Positions 1-9,051 of a stretch of 28,826 nt of DNA are shown here, piece after piece; positions within the stretch are counted from its first letter, which is position 1, and each line of letters begins with the position of its first letter. The translations under genes were made by a program, and so were the position numbers. A model generated the notes under the pieces. That model searched no databases. It saw only the letters and a list, made by a program, of their open reading frames with translations, and was not told the origin of the DNA. Where the stretch lies: positions 934,998-963,823 of the forward strand of contig BFEA01000486.1 of the NCBI GenBank assembly GCA_003427395.1. Reading direction: 5' to 3'. The DNA comes from Chara braunii (taxonomy: Eukaryota > Streptophyta > Charophyceae > Charales > Characeae).

Positions 1-137
1 TTTAAATTTCCTATTTCTTCAAAATTCGAATTTTCTTCTTCTCTCTACTTCCTTTCTCATTTTTTTATTTATTTTCTTTATTTTTTTTTATTCTAAAATT
101 TTGAATTTTTTTTTGCGGCATCTCTAGATCTGATAGG

Positions 138-500
138 ACTTAGTTACTTCCGCTCTCAGCGCTCTCAGCGCACATTTTGACCCCGTGAGGGTAACTAAGT
201 ATTGCCAAAATTTTCTCTTTTCTCCCCACTCTCGACATTTTACTTAGTTATATCCTTGCTGACACACTTCGACCCCATGGGGGTAACGAAATGGTGCCGA
301 AATTTTTGAAAAATTCAACACTTAGTCTCTCTTCACGCTTCACCTCCTGATCTATTTATTTACTTATTATTTCATTATTTATTTTTTGAAATTAATAATT
401 TATGGCATTTTGAACCTTTGAGTGCTTAGTTTGGTCTCTCCTTCCTCTTGGCACATTCTTGATCCCACGGGGGGTAAGGAAATGCTGTCGAAATTTCTAA
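138..500 (+). repeat. Three degenerate copies of a ~75 bp repeat with a palindromic core
   Basis: Copies lie at about 138-216, 242-310 and 424-500. Each starts with a CTTAGTT-like block, continues to a core of the form GACCCC(A/G)TGGGGGTAA, and ends in TGCCGAAATTT followed by A or T runs. In the middle copy the core CCCCATGGGG is a perfect palindrome. In the first copy ACTTAGTTAC (138-147) and GTAACTAAGT (191-200) are exact inverted repeats. Spacing is unequal, about 100 and 180 bases. Family unknown. Confidence 0.7.
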
Positions 501-729
501 AAAAAATATAAATAAATAAATAAATAATTTTTATTCTCTTCATATTTTATTTATTTATTTCTTTAATTATTTTTATTATTTATTTTCTTCTATTTTTCTC
601 TCAACATTTCACAGTTTATTTATTTTTCTCTCCTCCTCCCCTCCATGGTTGCGATTTTCTTTTCTTGATTAGGTCACTGATACCCTACTCTAACCACTCA
701 AACTCCGGTTAGGGTTTTCTTAGTTTTTT

Positions 730-743
730 TTTAGGGTTTAGGG
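730..743 (+). repeat. Two plant-type telomere units (TTTAGGG)x2
   Basis: Two exact consecutive TTTAGGG units, with a further GGTTAGGG-like block about 20 bases upstream. In plants such motifs occur as interstitial telomere remnants or telo-box promoter elements. Two units are too few to choose between these. Confidence 0.6.
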
Positions 744-954
744 TCTTCCTAATCCCCTTACTCTCCCATCACCCCTTCTCCCTATTTCCCCTTCCCATTC
801 GGGCACCCTGGACCCGAACCACCCTTCCCCCTTTGACAGCGCCCGCGCTCGACTCACTAGCGCCGCTCGTCGCTTTCTACTGCTGACCCCTCCCTACGCC
901 CTACGCTCACGTGGACCTCCTCCGGCCCCCTCCGGTCCGGCCCATCACCTCCCC

Positions 955-1626
955 ATGGCTGACGGTGTATCAGAAGTCGCCGATGCGGGGACGACCTCAG
1001 CACCGGGCTCCATACCCGTGTCGACGGACCAGGGCCATCAGTCCTAGGGGGATCTGCACATCCTCCACACCTCTCTCCTCGTGCCCATCCAGACGCAACT
1101 CGCGACTCTCGTGCCCTTAGAGGCGTAGGTGGCGACCTTTGCCGCTGGCATGCAGGAACTCCAGGATGCTGCCTGTCCTTCCTCTCCGAACTCTCTCTCT
1201 TTTCCTGCCTCCCAGCCCGGGTCCCCAGTCCTCTGACGTGGTGGCCACGGTGGAGAGTCCTCCTCCGCTGCCCCCGACCCGGCCATCCTGGTGACTGTCT
1301 ACGCCCCTAGCACGACGGTCGCCACGGGCGAGGCCTTTCCTCACTCTACGGGCGCACCCGCCCAGATTCCGGTCACTACGGTCATGGGACTACAGTCCAC
1401 TGCCGTGGTCTTAGCTTTTCCGGGTGCCCCGCTTCTCCCTCCCCTTTGCACAACGACAACGCCACCTGGCTCTCCCCCTTATGGGATGCCCCGTGCCGCT
1501 CGTGCGTCTACTTCCCCCACTCCTCCTTCTACTCCTCATTTGATCTATGACCACTGTCTTGAGACCGAGCTTGCCCAGATCCGTGCCGACCTCGCCCTCT
1601 TACGCCTTCAACACCCCTACCATCAC
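955..1626 (+). pseudogene. gag: Element A gag, N-terminal part (broken)
   Basis: The ATG at 955 sits in a CCATGGC context and opens a frame encoding an acidic, Ser/Thr/Pro-rich N-terminus beginning MADGVSEVADAG. The same frame continues to about 1620 through three stops: TAG at 1045, TAG at 1126 and TGA at 1234. Past the stops it keeps sensible content, for example ATFAAGMQELQDA and LETELAQIRADLALLR, which look like short helical segments. Near 1620-1629 the coding sense passes to another frame (position 0 modulo 3). Interpreted as the N-terminal region of a Ty3/gypsy Gag because capsid, knuckle, protease and pol follow in order. No domain database was consulted. Confidence 0.6.
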
Positions 1627-1628
1627 AG

Positions 1629-2460
1629 GTGGCCGTGCCTTCGAGCGCACCCCTTTCTTCTTTTACACTTATTTCCATGGAGGCTTGCTTCCCTCGCCCT
1701 GCACCCCCTCCACCCCCATCCTATCTCCTTCCTACTCGATCGGTTGCTGCGACCTTTTCTACCGCAGCTCCCGCTCAGCCTGCCGTTGTTTCGCCCGCCG
1801 CTCCACCATGCGGCCCTGGCGTACAGTCAGTTGCGCCCCCTTCCCAAGGACCTGCGCCGACTTACTCGACCGTAGCGCAGAGCTCAGCTCCTTGATCTCC
1901 TCGCCGCCAAAATAGTGGCGCACCACTCGTCCGCTTGATGGACATTGCCGTGTATGACGGTATAGGGATATGCGTGTCTCGGTGGCCACAGTCTGCCACC
2001 CGCACGCTCCAGCTCATGGGCGTCCCACCTGACCAGTGGGTGAGTCATCTCTCCACGCGCTTGTGTGGCGGTCCTTTCGACGCCTGGGAAAATTTCTACA
2101 CTCACTCCCTTCGTGAGGGTCGGACCCCGACCTTCATGGATTTTCAGGCGTTCCTCAAGGATCGCTTCGGAGCCCGACATGACGTGAATAACGCCTTCGA
2201 GTGTATCGTCAGTACACGCTGGTCCGACTCTGGTGGCATTGCCGACCTGGGCCACCATATCCAGGTCTTTCAGGACGCCCGCCTCATTTGTGATGTGGCG
2301 TTCCTCCCCGAGACTGCCCTTATTGATCGCTTCTTGGGCATCCTTCCCCTTGAGTACCGCTTTGAGTTATGACGGTATGACTTCACATCGGCCCCGCAGG
2401 CCTACGAGGCCTCGAGGGCCCATGAGCGGATGCAGACCCGTACCCCCAACTTCCGCCTCC
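1629..2460 (+). pseudogene. gag: Element A gag, capsid region (broken)
   Basis: This frame encodes a Pro/Ala/Ser-rich linker, a TGA at 1893, then a Ty3/gypsy capsid-like domain of about 145 residues. The domain includes RLMDIAVYDG, VPPDQWVSHLSTRL, DAWENFYTHSLREG, FQAFLKDRFGARHD and ALIDRFLGILPLEYRFE. The pattern of a tryptophan-containing helix followed by FxxFLKDRF is typical of the retrotransposon Gag family (PF03732-like). A TGA at 2371 (from CGA by one transition) interrupts it, but the same frame then reads AYEASRAHERMQTR, a normal continuation of such Gags. After about 2460 coding sense moves to frame 1. Degraded and non-functional as it stands. Confidence 0.75.
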
Positions 2461-2997
2461 CAGCCTCAGCGTACCGGTTACGCACCCTCCTTCTCTCACG
2501 ACACTTGCCAGTGTCGTTCCTCTTTCCACGGTCGGCCCCGCCGTTCCACGCAGCAGGGCCGCCACTTCTCGCGCCTCTTCAACACGCTCGAGAATGGTGA
2601 GCAGGACACTGTTGCCCCGTTGTCGCCTGAGGTTGACCATTGCGAGGCCGTCCACTACCACTTGGAGGACTCTACCCTCCCTATAGTCGAGCGCCTCCAG
2701 CTTGCCCTCTCTACCCTCTCTCTGGCATGCAACCGCTCGGGTCACGATGGCCTGTCGCCCCCCGAGGTCCCTCAGCAGGACCTCTCACAGGGCTTTGTCC
2801 CTCCTCGAGGTGTCCTTTCCGTTGAGGACCACGCGGCCATTTTGGGCCGGCGTGGGTGTTTGCATTGCTGCCAGGACGGTTATACCTCCTTGCGGTGCCC
2901 TTACACCGCCGCCATCGACCGCCACTACGCTGAACTTTCCCGCCATTGTCGTGCTCAGTCCCCCCTCGGCGCCTCGCATCCCTACGGCGCCTCCTAG
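2440..2997 (+). pseudogene. gag: Element A gag C-terminus with degenerate zinc knuckle
   Basis: Frame 1 carries a Gag C-terminal segment: a basic linker (PRRSTQQGRHF), an acidic stretch, a helix-like segment (VERLQLALSTLSLAC) and a CCHC-type knuckle at 2857-2898. The knuckle reads C-x2-C-x4-Y-x4-C: spacing is exact but the zinc-binding His is Tyr (TAT at 2881, one C-to-T change from CAT). Such knuckles bind the element's RNA. The His-to-Tyr change would impair zinc binding. A frame change relative to the capsid region and the stop at 2998 mark it as broken. Confidence 0.6.
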
Positions 2998-3080
2998 CCA
3001 CGGTAGAGTGCACACCCGTGCCCTCTTCAGTAGTCGGCTTCCCGACATCTCTGTCACGGTTTGCCCCTCTTGCTACTAGA

Positions 3081-3416
3081 GCTGAGGTATCGCAAGACCC
3101 GACAGAGAGAACTTAGCCCTCAGTTGCAGTACCGTTTGCGCCTCCGAGTCCACAGACCACCGTCTCCCCTCCTACCTCTCCGCGACTACTGACGCGTCGA
3201 GCCATTTGCTCAGCCCATTGCAGCGAGCAGCTTGCGACTCGCGAGGACATTGTATCCTCCCTTCTGGACTTGAGCATGCTCCAGGCTCGTCAGGAGCGAC
3301 TCACCCTCCATGTCGCTGCACTGAGTCGCATTCTCTCCATCCTCTCTGACCCTGATCGCACCCTCTCGATCATTCCAGTACGAATCGGGACCTCCAGGAG
3401 GGTGTACTTAGCATTG
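3081..3416 (+). pseudogene. Element A Gag-to-protease linker
   Basis: Frame 0 is open except for TAG at 3114. It encodes a Pro/Ser-rich stretch, then a helical segment with heptad-like hydrophobics (EQLATREDIVSSLLDLSML, then VAALSRILSILSD). It runs in frame into the protease, with TGA at 3417 at the junction. No named domain is recognised; position and frame identify it as linker of the Gag-Pol polyprotein. Confidence 0.5.
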
Positions 3417-3419
3417 TGA

Positions 3420-3767
3420 GATTCTAGTTATCACAGCGACTTCATTCACCCACGTGTGGTGAAAAAAACATGCTTACCCACGATAGAGTCTCCAACTCCC
3501 ATCTCCGTCACCCTAGGAGATGACAAGACGTAGTACTTCTTCGATCAGACGGTCACCGAACTCCCTATCTTCCTCGCTCTAGAGCGGACTGATCGTCCCC
3601 CGGCGTCTCGTCGCCACCGCTCCTCTGCACATTTCAATGTGATGGAGACGGGGTATGACTTCATTCTTGGTACTTCGTAGTCTTTTAGGTTTCGTAGCAA
3701 CGATACCGACTGGGCGACCAACACTCTCGCTCTCCGAATGAATGTGGACAGACATATCACGTACCTT
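3420..3767 (+). pseudogene. pro: Element A aspartic protease (broken)
   Basis: Frame 0 encodes a retropepsin-like fold. The active-site motif D-S-(G)-A of this family appears as D-S-S-Y at 3420-3431, followed by DFIHPRVVKKTCLP, then VTLGDDKT, then YFFDQTVTELPIFLAL, then ETGYDFILGTS. The order D-S-G, flap region, and the YDxILG segment matches Ty3/gypsy proteases. Stops: TAG 3531 (expected Gln), TAG 3678 (expected Trp in the GTSW motif), TAG 3768. The catalytic Gly to Ser change (GGT to AGT) is a further transition. It would have cut Gag-Pol into working parts; the copy is inactive. Confidence 0.65.
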
Positions 3768-3859
3768 TCATAGGTACCACTGCGATATCATGCCCCGATC
3801 CTCCTCCCCCGGAGCCTTCCACGCCCACACCATCTTCTACTACTATCACCGTCATCTCA

Positions 3860-4255
3860 CCTCGGTAGTTCGCCCACTTCATCCGACAGGACGACGTCAC
3901 CTTCTTTACTGTGCACGTTACGGATCTCTTGCACTATGATCCACCTTGTCGAGACGCCGAGCTCATCCCTCTGGAGCCAGATCCTCCTTCTATCTCCATG
4001 ACTTCCATCTCTACTTCCTTCCCTCCGCCGTCCGTCGATTCCACCCCGTCGAGTCCACCCTGTCGTCGTGCGCCGACGGAACTCGTACTCTATACGGCCG
4101 ACCTAGAGCCCGCAGTTCGTGACATTCGAGAGTACCACAATGTTTTTCCGTCGTCGTTCTCGTACACCGGCATCCCATCAATGTGCGACGTTGAGCACTC
4201 CATCCAGCTTGTACCTGACTATCATGTTCACCATAGGCACACTACAGATTTTTGA
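3860..4255 (+). pseudogene. pol: Element A protease-RT connector
   Basis: Frame 2 encodes DDVTFFTVHVTDLLHYD, a Ser/Pro-rich linker, then EYHNVFPSSFSYTGIPS and VEHSIQLVPDYHVHHR, the conserved approach to the RT domain in Ty3/gypsy elements (the EF-HDVF and HxIxLxPDxxPxxxR region). A frameshift between about 4245 and 4258 moves the following RT to frame 1, and the frame-2 reading ends at TGA 4253. Confidence 0.65.
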
Positions 4256-4256
4256 T

Positions 4257-4402
4257 CCCTAAGGCCACTGAACTCGAGCGCCAGTTTGAGGAGCTCCTGA
4301 AACTGGGTTTCATTAGACCCAACAACTCCCTGTGGGGTGCGCCCGTACTCGTTGCTCGCAAAGTAGATGAAACTCTCCGTCTTTGTATCGATTATCGCGG
4401 TC
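4257..4402 (+). pseudogene. pol: Element A reverse transcriptase, 5' part
   Basis: Frame 1 encodes the RT start: ATELERQFEELLKLGFIRP, then SLWGAPVLVARK, then TLRLCIDYRGL. These are RT blocks 1 and 2 of Ty3/gypsy (GFIRPSxSPWGAPVL and CIDYRxLN). It is interrupted at the TTAA at 4403-4406 by an 846 bp element. The RT continues at 5257 in frame 2, exactly as expected if 850 bp (element plus one TTAA) were inserted. Confidence 0.85.
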
Positions 4403-4406
4403 TTAA

Positions 4407-5252
4407 ACCACCGGTCCTCCTGACGTCAGAAAACCTCAGGGGTACCGATAGCGCCGTTTCACGACGGGTACCGGTAGTACAGCATGGAAAACCGGGCGGG
4501 CCTCTGTACGGAATTTGCGATAAAAATCGAAAATAAACCAAATCGGCGCGGCGAATATTTCACTATCAAAATGATTTATTTATTTTTTCTGATATTTTTT
4601 CCTGAAAGGTCACGACCTAATCTACGGATCCTCAAATTTTCAGACATTTTGATGTTTTTTTTCTGAGCACAAAAAATCGACAAAGTTGCCGCTTGCAAAA
4701 TGGCGGGATTGGGCCTGTCCGTACGGAATTTGCGATAAAAATCGAAAATAAACCAAATCGGCGCGGCGAATATTTCACTATCAAAATGATTTATTTATTT
4801 TTTCTGATATTTTTTCCTGAAAGGTCACGACCTAATCTACGGATCCTCAAATTTTCAGACATTTTGATGTTTTTTTTCTGAGCACAAAAAATCGACAAAG
4901 TTGCCGCTTGCAAAATGGCGGGATTGGGCCTGTCCGTACGGAATTTGCGATAAAAATCAGAAATAAACCAAATCGGCACGGCGAATATTTCACCGTCGAA
5001 ATGATTTTATTTTATTTTTTGATATTTTTTTCTGAAAGATCACGACCTAATCTACGGACCCTTAAAATTTCAGACATTTTGATGGTTTTTTATGAGCACA
5101 AAAAATCAGCAAAGTTGTCGCTTGCAAAATGGCGGGATTGGACCCGTCAGCCTCCATACAGCTCGGCGCCTCCGTACGGTCGCCGCCCCTCCGTACAACC
5201 CGGCCCTAACTCACAGGGACTAGGGGGTTTCGGTGGCGGGGGGACCAGTGGT
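4407..5252. mobile_element. 846 bp TTAA-flanked non-autonomous DNA element
   Basis: Flanked by TTAA at 4403-4406 and 5253-5256. Its ends are imperfect inverted repeats: ACCACCGGTCCTCC at 4407-4420, and the complement of the right end reads ACCACTGGTCCCCCC. The host RT reading frame closes perfectly across one TTAA, so the borders are secure. TTAA duplication is the hallmark of piggyBac-type transposases, but the termini do not start with the usual CCC/CCY, so the family is inferred only from the target. It encodes no transposase; most of it is three 215 bp tandem repeats. A second terminus of the same family is at 25822. Confidence 0.85.
4498..5142 (+). repeat. Three tandem 215 bp repeats inside the TTAA element
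   Basis: The marker TACGGAATTTGCGATAAAAA recurs at 4507, 4722 and 4937, an exact 215-base period, and GGCGGGATT recurs at 4702, 4917 and 5132. Units 1 and 2 look identical by eye. Unit 3 differs at scattered sites, roughly a tenth of positions. Short open frames over each unit are products of the repeat and show no domain. Identity of units 1 and 2 implies recent duplication or conversion. Confidence 0.95.
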
Positions 5253-5256
5253 TTAA

Positions 5257-5854
5257 CCGCTACACGGTTAAGAATAGCTACCCCATGCCTCGTGCCGACG
5301 AGCTGTTCGACCGCCTAGCAGACAACCATTTCTTTACGAAAATTGATCTTCGTAGTGGTTACCATCAGATCCGCGTTGCTGCAGAGGACCAACCGAGGAC
5401 CGTCTTTCGGTCGTGCTTCGGCCACTACGAGTTCACAGTGATGCCATTCGACCTCACCAATACACCCGCCACCTTCCTGAGGGCGATGAACGATATGTTC
5501 AGGGATATACTTGAAGAATACATTCTCGTATATTTAGACGACATCCTAGTCTACAGTTGTACCTTAAAAGACCATCTCAGACACCTCGGCGATGTCCTAC
5601 AGTGCTTACGCAAGCATGGCTTTTATGCCAAGCTCAGTAAGTGCCATTTTGCCCAGCGCAAAGTTGACTTCCTAGGACACTACGTGTCTGACCAGGGTCT
5701 CCACATGGACGATGCGAAGATTACTGCTATTGCGTTGTGGTCCATCCCCACATCCATCAAGCAGCTTCGCAGCTTCATAGGCCTCACTAGCTACTATAGT
5801 AATTTCATCCAGAGATACGCTAGATATTCCTACGTCCTTACCTCCATCCCCCTA
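5257..5854 (+). pseudogene. pol: Element A reverse transcriptase, 3' part
   Basis: Frame 2 is open from the TTAA junction to TAG 5855. RT motifs in order: YPMPRADELFDRLA; FFTKIDLRSGYHQIRV (motif A, catalytic Asp); FGHYEFTVMPFDLTN (MPFG with Gly changed to Asp); VYLDDILVYS (motif C, YLDD with the catalytic Asp pair near 5537); FYAKLSKCHFAQRKVDFLGH; SIKQLRSFIGLTSYYSNFI. Length and order match Ty3/gypsy RT. Gly-to-Asp in MPFG and FRSRFG to FRSCFG are transitions, consistent with decay. The stop at 5855 replaces an expected Trp. Confidence 0.93.
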
Positions 5855-5857
5855 TAG

Positions 5858-6466
5858 AATAACCCACCATGGGCTTGGACACCCCTCCACAAGGACGCAT
5901 TCTGTGCCCTCAAGAAGGCGGTGACATGTGCACCAATTCTTCACCTGCCCGATTTTAATCGCTCTTTTATCCTTACCACCAATGTATCAGACTTTGCTGT
6001 AGGAGCAGTGCTTTCCCAAATTTTTCCCTCCTCTCTTGTTTCCTCTCATCCTCGCATCCCTCACTTCCCACCCCCTACCCCTACCACTGCTTTCCGCCTG
6101 ACGCCTACTCGTCCAGCTAATGACAAATCTTCTCTTGACTATTATCATATCATCGTCGAGAACGGCACTGTCGAGTCTCGCTCATGTCATTGTCTGATAG
6201 CCTTCTACTCCCATCAGCTTCTGCCCGCCGAGATAAACTACACTGCTGATGAATGTGAGGTTCTCGCAGTAGTTTATGTCACTCGGCATTGACGTCACTA
6301 CTTGCACGGGGCACCATTCACGGTGCGCATAGACAACTCTGTTGTCCAGGCTTTTCTGACAAAGTCGAAGCTCACTCCTCGACAGGCTCGTTGTTGGCGC
6401 GACCTATCCGAGTTTAGTTTCACCACTGAGCACATAAAGAGTGAGACCAATCGGGTTGGAAATGCC
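5858..6466 (+). pseudogene. pol: Element A RNase H (broken)
   Basis: Same frame as RT. Contains PPWAWTPLHKDAF, APILHLPDF, then TTNVSDFAVGAVLSQ, which corresponds to the family's TTDASDFAVGAVLSQ. The first catalytic Asp is Asn (AAT at 5981) and the next Ala is Val, both one-step transitions. A ~60-residue Pro/Ser-rich insertion with HIIVENGTVESRS follows the first strand. Then come FYSHQLLPAEINYTADECEVLAVV, a TGA at 6290 (expected Trp), and the GAPFTVRIDNSVVQAFL segment. RNase H would remove RNA from the hybrid during reverse transcription; this copy lacks an active site. Confidence 0.8.
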
Positions 6467-7600
6467 TTTTCCCGATGCCCTAACCATAATCTGGAGCAAA
6501 TCCAGCTCGCTGCCATCTCGGTCATCATTATCCACCACTCAATGACCGACGAGTTTCGCACTCAATACCGCCACTACCCCGACTATCGCAACATCCATGC
6601 GACCCTTCGGAGTGGCAAGACCGTCCCGAACTACTATCTCGGGGACAACGGTCTTGTGTATTGGCATGGTTCACAGGGCATCAAAGAGCCCCGTATTTGC
6701 ATTCCCTTCACTGGACAGCCAAGTGTCCGGGCAGTAGCAGAGTTCCATCACCAAGCATTCGCCGGTCATATGGGCTTCCACAAGACGTTGGCTCATGTGA
6801 GCCGCCTGTACGTCTGACCGAAGCGCAAGGACTTTGTGAAGGACTACGTCGTAGAGTGTCTCACCTGTCATGAGGTGAACATTGCGAACCACCTGCCTTA
6901 TGATTTGCTTCAGCCTCTTCCTATCCCTGAGGGTTGTTGGCATTTCATCTCGATGGACTTTATCGGTCATCCTCCGCCCCCCCGTGGTCATGATGTTATC
7001 ATGGTCGTCGTCGACCGCTTCACGAAGCGTGCACGCTTTGTTCTGTGCAACTATGGCATCAGTGCACGTGAGGTCGCTGACATCGTGTTTGACCAAGTTG
7101 TGCACCACCACGGCTTACGTCTGAGCATCATATCCGACTGTGACCCGCGCTTTACCAGCCGATTCTGACGACGACTCCACGAGGTGTTCGACACTCAGCT
7201 CCGCTTCTCCTCGTCTTACCATCCCCAGACTGATGGTCGGACCGAGGTCACGAACAGGACTCTCGGAGATATTCTTCGAAAGATTGTTTGTAACGACCAG
7301 CAGTGGGATCTCTATCTTGCTCGCGTGGAGATAGCTTACAAACACGCCGTTTCGCCAGCCATGGGGATGACGCCTTACTATTGCTACCTCGGCTATCACC
7401 CTCGTGTTCCCGCGAACTTCCTTCGATCGTCACAGATGCACCCCGACGCGAATTGTCCCGCGATGGATGATTGGCTTGCACATATGACGTCGATCATGAA
7501 GACCGCGCATGAGCACATAGCCGCTTCCCAGACTCGCATGGCTGCACGTGCAAACCGATCGAGGATGAATCATCCATTCAAAATCGGTGATGATGTGTTC
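6467..7600 (+). pseudogene. pol: Element A integrase (broken, C-terminus cut by R1)
   Basis: Same frame throughout. An HHCC zinc-binding region is seen: EFHHQAFAGHMGFHKT, then CLTCHE. Next comes the DDE core: FISMDFIG (first Asp), LSIISDCDPRFTSRF (second Asp), and YHPQTDGRTEVTNRTLGDIL (catalytic Glu). The C-terminal part NHPFKIGDDVF starts the usual GDxVWV segment and is cut at 7600, where repeat R1 begins. TGA stops at 6815 and 7166 both replace expected Trp. Any chromodomain would lie beyond the cut and was not found in the window. Confidence 0.88.
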
Positions 7601-7649
7601 GAGGAAGAAAAAAGACAGGGGACAGTCGGCCGATCAAACCAAACGAAGG

Positions 7650-7743
7650 GAGTACCGCGCTCGCTTTATACACGCCCGCCTTCCCCTAGAGCCACGCTAA
7701 CCTATCTTTTATCGCTCCAATTTTAACAGATGTCCCAAAGGAC
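7650..7743 (-). pseudogene. U6 snRNA-like sequence 1 in R1
   Basis: Read on the minus strand from 7743, it begins GTCCTTTGGGACATC, then TGTTAAAATTGGAGCGATA, then GTTAGC-TGG, then TATAAA-CGAG and GGTAC. These line up in order and spacing with canonical U6 (5' stem GTCC...GGACATC, AAAATTGGAACGATACAGAG, ATTAGCATGG, CATAAATCGAG, GGTCC). The 5' third is almost identical to the U6-like copy at 25471 and the 3' two thirds are strongly diverged. The ACAGAGA box is lost here. The matching copy in R2 keeps GATACAG, so the ancestor was closer to U6. A T6 run lies about 40 bases downstream on the minus strand. Confidence 0.75.
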
Positions 7744-7860
7744 TTCTGTTCCGGCTTAGCACCCGCCAACAGCCCTTCGGGGCTCGGGCGGCCTCAGGGT
7801 CACCTTGCCCCGGTAGGACTGCGCACGAACCGGGCCTGGCTCGCGGCCGGGTTCAATCCC

Positions 7861-7938
7861 GGGTTCGTTATCCATACACAGCTGGCCAGGCGAATCTTTT
7901 CGATATCGCTTCAATTTTTAACGGATGCCCTGAAGATC
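7861..7938 (-). pseudogene. U6 snRNA-like sequence 2 in R1
   Basis: On the minus strand from 7938: CTTCAGGGCATCCG, TTAAAAATTGAAGCGATA, AAAAGATTCGCCTGGCC, and GGATAACG. These follow the order of canonical U6 (CTTCGGGGACATCCG, ATAAAATTGGAACGATA, AGAAGATTAGCATGGCC, GGATGACACG). It lies about 195 bases from the first U6-like block in the same orientation, making a diverged head-to-tail pair. The 3' end cannot be traced beyond about 7861. The R2 copy reads CTTCGGGGCATCCG, closer to U6. Confidence 0.6.
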
Positions 7939-9033
7939 TGCAGCTGCACCCCTCGCACCATTTTGGCAGGGATCTGGCTTCCTTTCGAGGCCGGGTCCAT
8001 GGTAGGTGTGTCAGTCACGTGTTACGACTCTAATGCCAGCAAGTGGCCGGGCCGCCCCCCCTCTCTTTATTTTCCCCGACACACCCCTACCTCGGGTTGC
8101 GTCCGGGTTCATCCCCGGATCTTCATGAATGTTCCTCGCCCTGCTGTCATGCAGATCTTCCTACAGGGTTATTGCCAATGTAACACCCCACATGAGTAGT
8201 AAAGACTACTCGGCCTGTGTTTCGAGACTCCACGGGCGCCCCCCATCCCACCGTACCCATGGGTCTACGGCCCAGGCCCGCAAATCAGTGTCGGGGCCCT
8301 GGTAGCCTACAAAAAAATAAAAATTAGCAATAATCAAAACAAGACCCAACATCTCACGAGGGATCTATCGGGGGCGAGCGACGGGGCCTACCAACAGTTC
8401 CCCGGCCCTGCAAAGCGGGCCCATGATTAGACTCCCCCAACAAAACTAAGGGGGATAGTCCCGCGGGACCCTCAACCCCTCAGTTTCTCCGACGCTCCAC
8501 TGCTCCTGCGCTGTCGTCTGCTGGCCTCGATCCCCATACCTCCACTGTGCAAATCCAGTACCGTAACCTATAGGGCTAAGCCCAAGCCTGGTATTAGGAG
8601 GCGCACTTTCCCACATGAAATGGTATCGCGTGGCGCTACGGGCCAGGACACCGCCCCGACCACTCTCTCAACCCGCACTTGCCCCCACGGCCCCCAGATG
8701 CCCCCTTGGGCCCGCGCCGACCCACCATCCTGTGGCATAGCCATCCCGCGCACCTATTGGTGCGCCAGCCCTACCGTTGGGCCGTGCGCACTGATCAGGA
8801 ACAACTTTCATTCCTTAATCAAGGCCGTAACACGGTCCAGGTCGGTTGGCTACCCCGGCCGCCCACTCAATCAGAAAAAATCACACGCACTCCTTAAAGT
8901 TGCGTGCCCACGTACTCCCTACCGGGACAAGGCAGACCCTTGCCCGCGTGCGGACGACCCTCGCATTTTCTCGCAGAGGCACTCAAAATCCAGGTTAACC
9001 AAGCCTTTTTGTCACTTGCAAAAACCAGGGCGG

Positions 9034-9051
9034 ATACCCTTGTAAGGGTAT
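9034..9051. other. Subterminal hairpin of R1
   Basis: ATACCCTT and AAGGGTAT separated by GT form a near-perfect 18-base palindrome, 11 bases from the end of R1. The same palindrome is conserved in R2 at 23190-23207. Position near an element end recalls Helitron 3' hairpins, but no CTRR end follows. Confidence 0.7.

Larger units (their letters stand above)
1..954. other. AT-rich noncoding leader upstream of element A
   Basis: No coding frame is convincing. The first ~620 bases are A/T-rich with T- and A-runs. From about 620 onward the base composition turns C-rich and merges into the gag leader of element A. It may contain the 5' LTR or untranslated leader of that element, but I could not identify LTR ends or a primer binding site. 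Specific repeats within it are listed separately. Confidence 0.6.

Noticed and set aside
4484-4881. Two identical 60-62-residue open frames in the 215 bp repeats
   Set aside because: They exist only because the repeat units are identical. Hydrophobic low-complexity product, no start context or domain.
955-7600. Alternative genetic code reading TAG/TGA as sense codons
   Set aside because: Stops occur together with frameshifts and active-site losses, and the same pattern in gag B fits transition-driven pseudogene decay better.
7825-7868. tRNA T-arm / B-box-like CCGGGTTCAATCCCGG within R1, also in R2
   Set aside because: The loop is one base short of a real T loop, no D or anticodon arm fits, and it overlaps the U6-like region on the other strand.
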